The notes under the pieces: model-generated
Seen by the model: the letters and a program-made list of their open reading frames with translations, nothing else
Database searches by the model: none
What the model was told of the DNA's origin: nothing
Shown here: positions 58,401 through 64,000 of the stretch, one piece after another
Layout of the letters: each line of letters begins with the position of its first letter
How positions within the stretch are numbered: the first letter of the stretch is position 1
NCBI GenBank assembly: GCA_030141605.1
Contig: JAQGDQ010000081.1
Location: 547,397 to 611,396, forward strand
Length of the DNA: 64,000 nucleotides
Source: Tubiluchus corallicola
Lineage: Eukaryota > Priapulida > Priapulimorpha > Priapulimorphida > Tubiluchidae
Direction of reading: 5' to 3'
Translations under genes and position numbers: made by a program

Positions 58401-59257
58401 CATTATAAACGATAGAAGCTGGAAGAAACTAGTTGCTATAATTCACCTTATTAGCAGTCAACCAAGTTAAATCATCTGTGAACTTGTGAGAGCCTAATTA
58501 TGAGTAACATGATCAGATGTCAGTTTTACAGAACATAAAGTGTGTTTTGCGATAATGTAAATAATTGTGCCAGAAGGAGAAAAAAGCAACACACATCACA
58601 ATTATGATAACAATTAGCAAGAACAAGAAACTAAAATCATTTGCTGATACTATTAATCTTTATATCAACTCATCAAGATTTCTATAAAAATACTTAGCAT
58701 ACTTAGAACATTGTCCAAATGTAAAAATCTCGATATCTTAGAAAAACAGAAAACAAACTTAATTGTGACAAATTAAGGATAGATATTGTTTTAATTCAGG
58801 AAACAATATTGAAATACATGATATTTAAATAAACTTATTAACTACTAATGATAATCATAACTGATAACTTTGTTAAAAACTCAAAACTGCATTAATGACT
58901 ATAATTATGTAGATAACATAATTAGTTGCCAAACTCGAGAAGTCATAAGTTGAGAAAAACTAGAAAAATGAAACAATCACTATATGAAACTGTTCAAAGT
59001 AACAGTACATAACAGTACTGGTACATGACTGTGCATGCACTGGAACATGCACAAACATTTTCAAGTAATTTTCTTGTAATGAACTGCAGGGTCAGAAAGT
59101 TTCAATTTTCTAACAAAATTGTAATACCTCATGATCACAACTCTCCAAATAATATGCACTTTGCTAAATATCACTATGGAGAAAAACCACAAGTATGATA
59201 AGAAAAAGTTAAAACGACACCCATATTAACTAACATACTAACACACTCAACTCAATA
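55417..59257. other. Intergenic region upstream of PABIR/FAM122
   Basis: Contains the presumed promoter and 5' UTR of the PABIR/FAM122 gene (minus strand), the inverted dispersed repeat at 55690-56040 and a CA-rich microsatellite at 56452-56537. From 57 to 59.2 kb I see only AT-rich sequence with no supported exon. Confidence 0.45.
55690..56040 (-). repeat. Dispersed repeat, inverted partner of 50345-50700
   Basis: Reverse complement of the repeat in the PABIR intron. The shared block GTTACATGCATTTCGCCATT is the best preserved. It lies about 270 bp upstream of the PABIR start codon. Confidence 0.75.
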
Positions 59258-59722
59258 TTATAAATCCTCACTCTCTGCATCACTGCTACTGTCCATATGT
59301 TCTCCTTCATAATTACTACTATCGTCAACTAGTTCAGTTTGAGCATTGCCGCTACTGTTACTTGTTGAAGGACTATTGTTACTTTCATCACTTTGATTAT
59401 CACCTGCAGCCAAGTCTGCATCATTATCCATATCCATATCATTTTCCATATCTGTCACAAAGTAACTTCTCAGCGACCGACGAATCCTATTAATTTCTTC
59501 TGCTTGAGTGCCTGCATAATGATGGTACATCATCTTCACTCCCGTAATGACCGACAACTTCAGACGAAGGTTGTAGCGGAACGCATTCTTCTTCGATTTG
59601 ACCGAGCGTTTGTAAAGTGTCTCAAGGTCATTGATTTGGTGATCAAGGATGATTATTTGCTGGCACGCCTTGTCAAACTTTCTCTCGGCTTCCTGCAGCA
59701 ATTCTAGTTGTTGCAAATCCAT
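59258..59722 (-). CDS. Small unrecognised protein, basic helical N-terminus and acidic tail
   Basis: The 154-aa product is not assigned to a family. Residues 1-45 are heptad-like (QLELLQEAERKFDKACQQI, then LDHQINDLETLYKRS) and probably form a coiled coil. Residues ~46-90 are basic with a compact FRYNLRLKLSVITGVKMMYH block followed by EEINRIRRSLRSYF, which looks conserved rather than random. Residues ~92-154 are an acidic Asp/Glu/Ser/Asn tail of the kind found in nuclear proteins. There is no signal peptide or membrane helix. An acceptor (AAATTTTGCAG) ends 14 nt before the ATG and the frame is open back to it, so there is at least one upstream exon, either 5' UTR or further coding sequence. 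The stop is TAA at 59258-59260. Composition and frame length support a real gene; function unknown. Confidence 0.7.
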   Translation of the reverse strand: MDLQQLELLQEAERKFDKACQQIIILDHQINDLETLYKRSVKSKKNAFRYNLRLKLSVITGVKMMYHHYAGTQAEEINRIRRSLRSYFVTDMENDMDMDNDADLAAGDNQSDESNNSPSTSNSSGNAQTELVDDSSNYEGEHMDSSSDAESEDL

Positions 59723-59759
59723 AGCACAATTCTCTGCAAAATTTAGAAAAACTTTAATT

Positions 59760-62184
59760 ACAGTACTTGAGAATGCTGAACATTAAAGGAAAGGAACCAA
59801 CTCTTCCGGGAAATTAAACTCATTTCAACACTTGAGAAAAATGTTAAAAAAATTCAATAATAAAAGTGTGACAAGTGCTTCTTCATAATTAGTAAAATCA
59901 CTTTAAAGTCCTGGTCATTTCATGTTCGGGAATTCCCTTTTTGAACACCGATTCTCAAACCAATGACAATGTTTCATCAACTGAAAAAACAGGGCACTGC
60001 CAATTTCCATCAAGTTTTTACAAAAAGTTTGAGTTAATTTTGCGATATTTTTGCATGAACATTAAGTAAGCTGCAGAAGTTTGAATTAGTTTAAGCAGGA
60101 CAAGCTTATGGAAAGCCACAGTGCAAACGCTTGGGAAAAGTTAGAAGTACACCAGCTACATCATATTTTCAAGTGATTGGGGCTACCACCACGCCTGAAA
60201 AAGTCTAGATAGCGGTAGTATAAATTAACTTTACGCAAAAAAGGCAGTTTTTTGCAAATTTCTTTGTTTCATTGTTCTAAGTTTAAATCATAACAGTAAA
60301 GTAAGTCCAACAAGTTAAGTGACTTGTCCATTCCTTTAACTTGGAAGAAATCGCAAGGTTGTTACCTAACTAGAATGTACCCTAAGTAACAATATTATAA
60401 CAACAACAGATCTATCACTTTGAAATCTCAACTTTAGAATAAATAAAATAGCACATGTACAATAAATGCTATAACATATATAGATTCAGACTCTACATTC
60501 AGAAACATTTCATATGCAGTACTGCACCAGAAAAACGCTTTTCCATGCATTGGCCTAAGAAAGTTGATTATAACACAGTCGTTAAACATTCAACTCCATC
60601 ATTAAAACATGGAAAGAAGATTATAAAAGACACAGAACACTACAGGTTTTCACAATAATATAATCGGCATTTAGGAAATAAAGCCACTGTTTCTCCAAAA
60701 ATTGTCAATCTGCTAAGTCGTACGCCATCGTTGCTAACGTTGGATTAGTAATTAGGAGTTAATGGTCATTAAACTCTAGAATTTTGCGCCCTCTCATGAA
60801 TGCATCCGGTGATTGCTCTCCGTCGTCCCCTTGGTCTCAAGTAGTTAGTAACGATAGAATGATCCCAGGTAAATTTGATAATGGTGATGCTGTAAGTTGT
60901 AATAGCAAAACCAATTAGCAGGAACCAATACATTGAATATAGGACAAAAAGTATTACGCAGCACCAGAAAGAAAACAGATTAAAGCCATCGAATTGCAAT
61001 TTCTCTGCTGCAGATTAAATGACAATTACTGTTTCATTATAACTAAACGTCACTATACTGGAAATAAACCTTAGATCATCGATTTTCAAATGACAAGATA
61101 GCCAGACCAAGTCATCTAATGATCTAATATTACGATTCAGTTTTAAAAACTAGTGTTTCCATCGGGTACATAGGTACTTATCTGCATTCTTTATTACCCC
61201 AGCCTGATATCTTCTGCACAGTTCCGACAATCAAAAATGCTGATAATATTATTAATAGGATATCATTGTTTAAGAATTCATTTAAAATTTAAATGATGCT
61301 TTCTGCGGCGCACTTGTACTGTACTGTACAATAGATATCTACAAGCACACTGTTAACAGCTGAGCTGGTACATGGCCAGGGCCAGCCTGCACTCAAGCAC
61401 ATTAAACTTGGTCTAAAGTTAGCAAATTATCAGTCATTATTATTTTGAGCAACAATATTGTATTTTGGCAGTAGCAAGCCAGCAACGATTACTTGCAAGT
61501 GCATAGCAGATCGAACCATTTTTGCTAAAGGGTTAGCTTACGAAATTTTAGTGAAAACGAACTGTAATTTCTTTACAAAAAGATTAATTGAATAAACGAA
61601 ATGGTTTACTAACATTTAAAAAGCCTTCAGGCCACTAGCAATGATACCAATAAACGTTTAATGCACAAAAAACACACTAGATTATTGTAATTCCTATGCT
61701 GTAGCTGATTCATTGATAAAGCGCGCAATGCAAGTAATTAACAAGTCTGGTGATAAGGCGGTCTGGTGGCAAAACATAAACGTTTGTGACTCACAGCTCG
61801 TGTTCAGCACCTAAACACATAATAACTGAATGTTTATTACTAAGATAACTGTTAGTCGAAATTCACCAATGGTTGTTTTTTGTTTGCGAATATAAATGTT
61901 TACAATTTATTCACTGCCAATTCATTCAATTTATTCAATCGGGCACCCGAGTCTAGTACGCAATGCCTTGATTTATTTAAAGAAATTATTTTAGCAAATT
62001 TAAAATGATTTTACTTTTTACAAAGAAACAACAGACAGGAGCAAAGCGAAGATTAGTAAGGAAAAAGAATCAGCTGACTTTGCTGTCGCAACACCTTGAA
62101 TGTTAAATTAGGAATGATGGAATTACGATTTCCTCTGCGACCACACTGCCAAAGCATGAGAAGGTGGCAGTACGTAATAAATAC
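59760..62184. other. Gene-free stretch
   Basis: Presumably includes the promoter and 5' exon(s) of the gene at 59258-59722, which I could not locate. The minus-strand ORF at 60769-60999 has two hydrophobic segments but no start, splice or domain support. Confidence 0.4.
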
Positions 62185-62622
62185 TAGGGGTGAGCATTCT
62201 CTACCAGAAAGCGAATTCGAATCGAACCGAATTTGTGACTTTCGATTCGAATCGAACCGAACTTCAGTGTTTCGAATTCGAACCGAATTCGAATTGAGAT
62301 TGAACGATTTTCGAACAAGTTTTCGAACCACCAGTAAAAATTAGTCTTACAAAGATCATGTGTATCACTAGATTTTGTTCTGCAATAAAACGACTAGTAA
62401 TTTGTTTAAAATTGTGCACAGAAATCACAGCTAAATTACGCTAATTGCATGTTTTTTTAATCGTTTTAGTGGTCAGGAACATATGTGATTGAAGTGCTGA
62501 ACTATTCGAATCTATAGTTTTGGATTCGAATCGAGTTCGAACTAAAAAACTCGTTCGAATCGAATTCGGGCGTTCGAATTCGATTTGAACGTTCGAACTC
62601 GAACGTTCGATGCTCACCCCTA
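62185..62622. mobile_element. hAT-type MITE, copy 3
   Basis: The best-preserved copy. Its ends are TAGGGGTGAGCAT and ATGCTCACCCCTA, with perfect 8-bp target-site duplications ataaatac at 62177-62184 and 62623-62630. Subterminal regions hold many TTCGAA, GAATTC and TCGAACG words on both sides. It has no ORF of its own. Confidence 0.93.
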
Positions 62623-62857
62623 ATAAATACTAATAAATATTCATCATAATCATCATCATTTAATGAATCATATAGTTTTGCTCAGGGACATGATTCTGCT
62701 CACCTCTTTGTGTCAATTATGGCTCCCTATTTTCTGTAATGTCCCAAGTTATTTATCACCAAGGATACATGCTGATTGAAGTGTTTAAAATTTTCTGAGC
62801 AAAATCTAAAATTAATAATTGTGTTCACATTTGCCTTCTTGCTTGTTTCCTGATTGG

Positions 62858-63198
62858 CAGGGGTGAGCATTGATTGTTCAAATTCGATTCGGACCTAGAA
62901 TTATAAATTCGAATAATTCAGCACTTCAACCACATTTGAAACATAATGAATTAGCGCAATTTAGCTGTGACTTCTGTGCAGTTTTAATTGAATTTTTAAA
63001 CACATTATTAGACGTTTTACTGCAGAACAAAGTCGTTTTATATGCATGATCTTTGTAAGACAAATTTTTGTTGGTAGTTCAAAAACTTGTTCAAAAATCT
63101 TTCAAACCCAGTTCGAATTTTGAAATACCAATGTAATTTGAAAATTACAGATTCGATTCAATTCGAATTCACTTTCTGGATGAGAATGCTCACTCCTA
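62858..63198. mobile_element. hAT-type MITE, copy 4
   Basis: The ends are CAGGGGTGAGCAT and ATGCTCACTCCTA. The flanks ctgattgg (62850-62857) and ctggttgg (63199-63206) are an 8-bp target-site duplication with one mismatch. The internal sequence matches copies 1 and 3, including AATAATTCAGCACTTCAACCACAT. Confidence 0.85.
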
Positions 63199-63789
63199 CT
63201 GGTTGGTTCTACTGCTTGTTGAAGAGCTATCTTCACTGGACTATCTTCCAATAGACAAAGCACATGTCCAAACCATTATAACTTGCACCTCTGAATTTTC
63301 TTATCCAAAAATCTTTTATTTTTTCATACAGATCCTTATTTGAAATTTTCTATGGCTATCTGATACCCAAAATGTTTCTTTAGTTTCAACTTTGAAATGC
63401 ATCAATTTCAGGCTTATGATTTGCTTTTAATGTCCAGAGTCAGAGTTGCACAGAAATACAACTTCAACTATAATTTAAATAAGTAGCAAACTGATTAATG
63501 ATTTGAACTGCTAAATGTTTTACTGGCAGGGGTAATCAGTTTGTGTAGAGGAGTAATGAGTTCCACAGTTTAGGTCTGCTACAGCTAATCACATGTTTTG
63601 CAATATTGATTCTACCATAGCAGAGTTGGTAGGAATTATAAGTATGACTTAACATTCTTAATTACAGGATTCTTGAAGTTTGCAGGGAAATTATGGGAAT
63701 GGGTCAAAAATCATTAGTTTTCTGCACAAAAATAGATTTATGTTAAAGGGGTTAAGGAAAGAAAACATTTTGATTGAAAATTTCTTAAA

Positions 63790-64000
63790 ACAATAATTAG
63801 TTTGATCAGACTTCATCTAGAATACTGCATGTGTAGAACTTTGGAATCCCCATTATCAGAAAGACATATTGCTTATCAAAGGAGTGCTAAGGCGTGTTGT
63901 TACAAGAATAATATTTGGTTTAAAGATCTCATATTATTTAGAATGAAGTAGTGCAATTTTACCACACTTGAATTAAGAAGACACTGTGGAGATTTTATTG
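63790..64000 (+). mobile_element. LINE RT fragment at window edge
   Basis: Translation with frameshifts gives LIRLHLEYC, an ESPLSERHIAYQ segment (consensus WxPHYxKDIxxLE), a decayed QRRATK region and FTTLELRRHCGDFI. This is the CR1/L2-type RT stretch RPHLEYC...NPHYxKDI...LExRRxRGDLI. It continues past the window. Confidence 0.7.

Noticed and set aside
60769-60999. 76-aa minus ORF with two hydrophobic segments
   Set aside because: No start context, splice site, domain or duplicate supports it. It may be chance in AT-rich DNA.

Overview
The window looks like nuclear DNA of an invertebrate animal. Genes are split by GT-AG introns with consistent phases, the DNA is AT-rich and full of LINE, hAT-MITE and LTR debris, and the gene families are metazoan: a rhodopsin-class GPCR, a PAN/apple plus F5/8C (discoidin) secreted protein, a PP2A inhibitor of the PABIR/FAM122 family, and a cGAS/Mab-21-like nucleotidyltransferase. 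There are no operons, ribosome-binding sites, tRNA/rRNA genes or CRISPR arrays that I can see. I cannot fix the phylum; a cnidarian, sponge or similar marine invertebrate would fit.

Layout. 0-5 kb: a broken GPCR copy (1-690, minus) and an intact single-exon paralogue (3695-4654, minus), with a LINE 3' fragment between them. 5-10 kb: no gene recognised. 10-16.6 kb: a minus-strand gene rebuilt here from five exons, encoding signal peptide, apple domain and F5/8C domain, with large microsatellites in its introns. 17-24.4 kb: repeats only, namely decayed reverse-transcriptase pieces in scrambled order, a hAT MITE, and two inverted arrays of a degenerate ~18-bp repeat flanking GAT/ACA microsatellites. 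24.6-27.6 kb: an 820-codon single-exon gene joining ankyrin repeats to a cGAS-like nucleotidyltransferase/Mab-21 domain with all three catalytic acids, preceded by repeats carrying a covarying hairpin. 27.7-47.6 kb: a ~8-9 kb segmental duplication (27745-36790 and 39812-47560), each copy starting at a LINE 3' end. Each copy carries a two-exon gene for a small secreted Arg/Phe/Gly-rich cationic peptide that simple ORF calling misses. Copy A also holds an internally deleted LTR retrotransposon (28019-29327, TSD gtat). 48.9-55.4 kb: an eight-exon PABIR/FAM122 gene (minus, 358 aa). 59.3-59.7 kb: a small unrecognised gene with a basic helical N-terminus and acidic Ser/Asp/Glu tail. 60-64 kb: two hAT MITE copies with clear 8-bp TSDs and a LINE fragment at the edge.

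How the genes may relate. The ankyrin-cGLR fusion (cytosolic sensing), the paired cationic secreted peptides (possible effectors) and the apple-F5/8C protein (possible secreted lectin) suggest an innate-immune neighbourhood; this is inference from gene type and position. The best candidates for something undescribed are the ankyrin-cGLR protein and the peptide pair, whose signal exon is nearly unchanged between copies while the mature peptide differs by indels and mostly amino-acid-changing substitutions.
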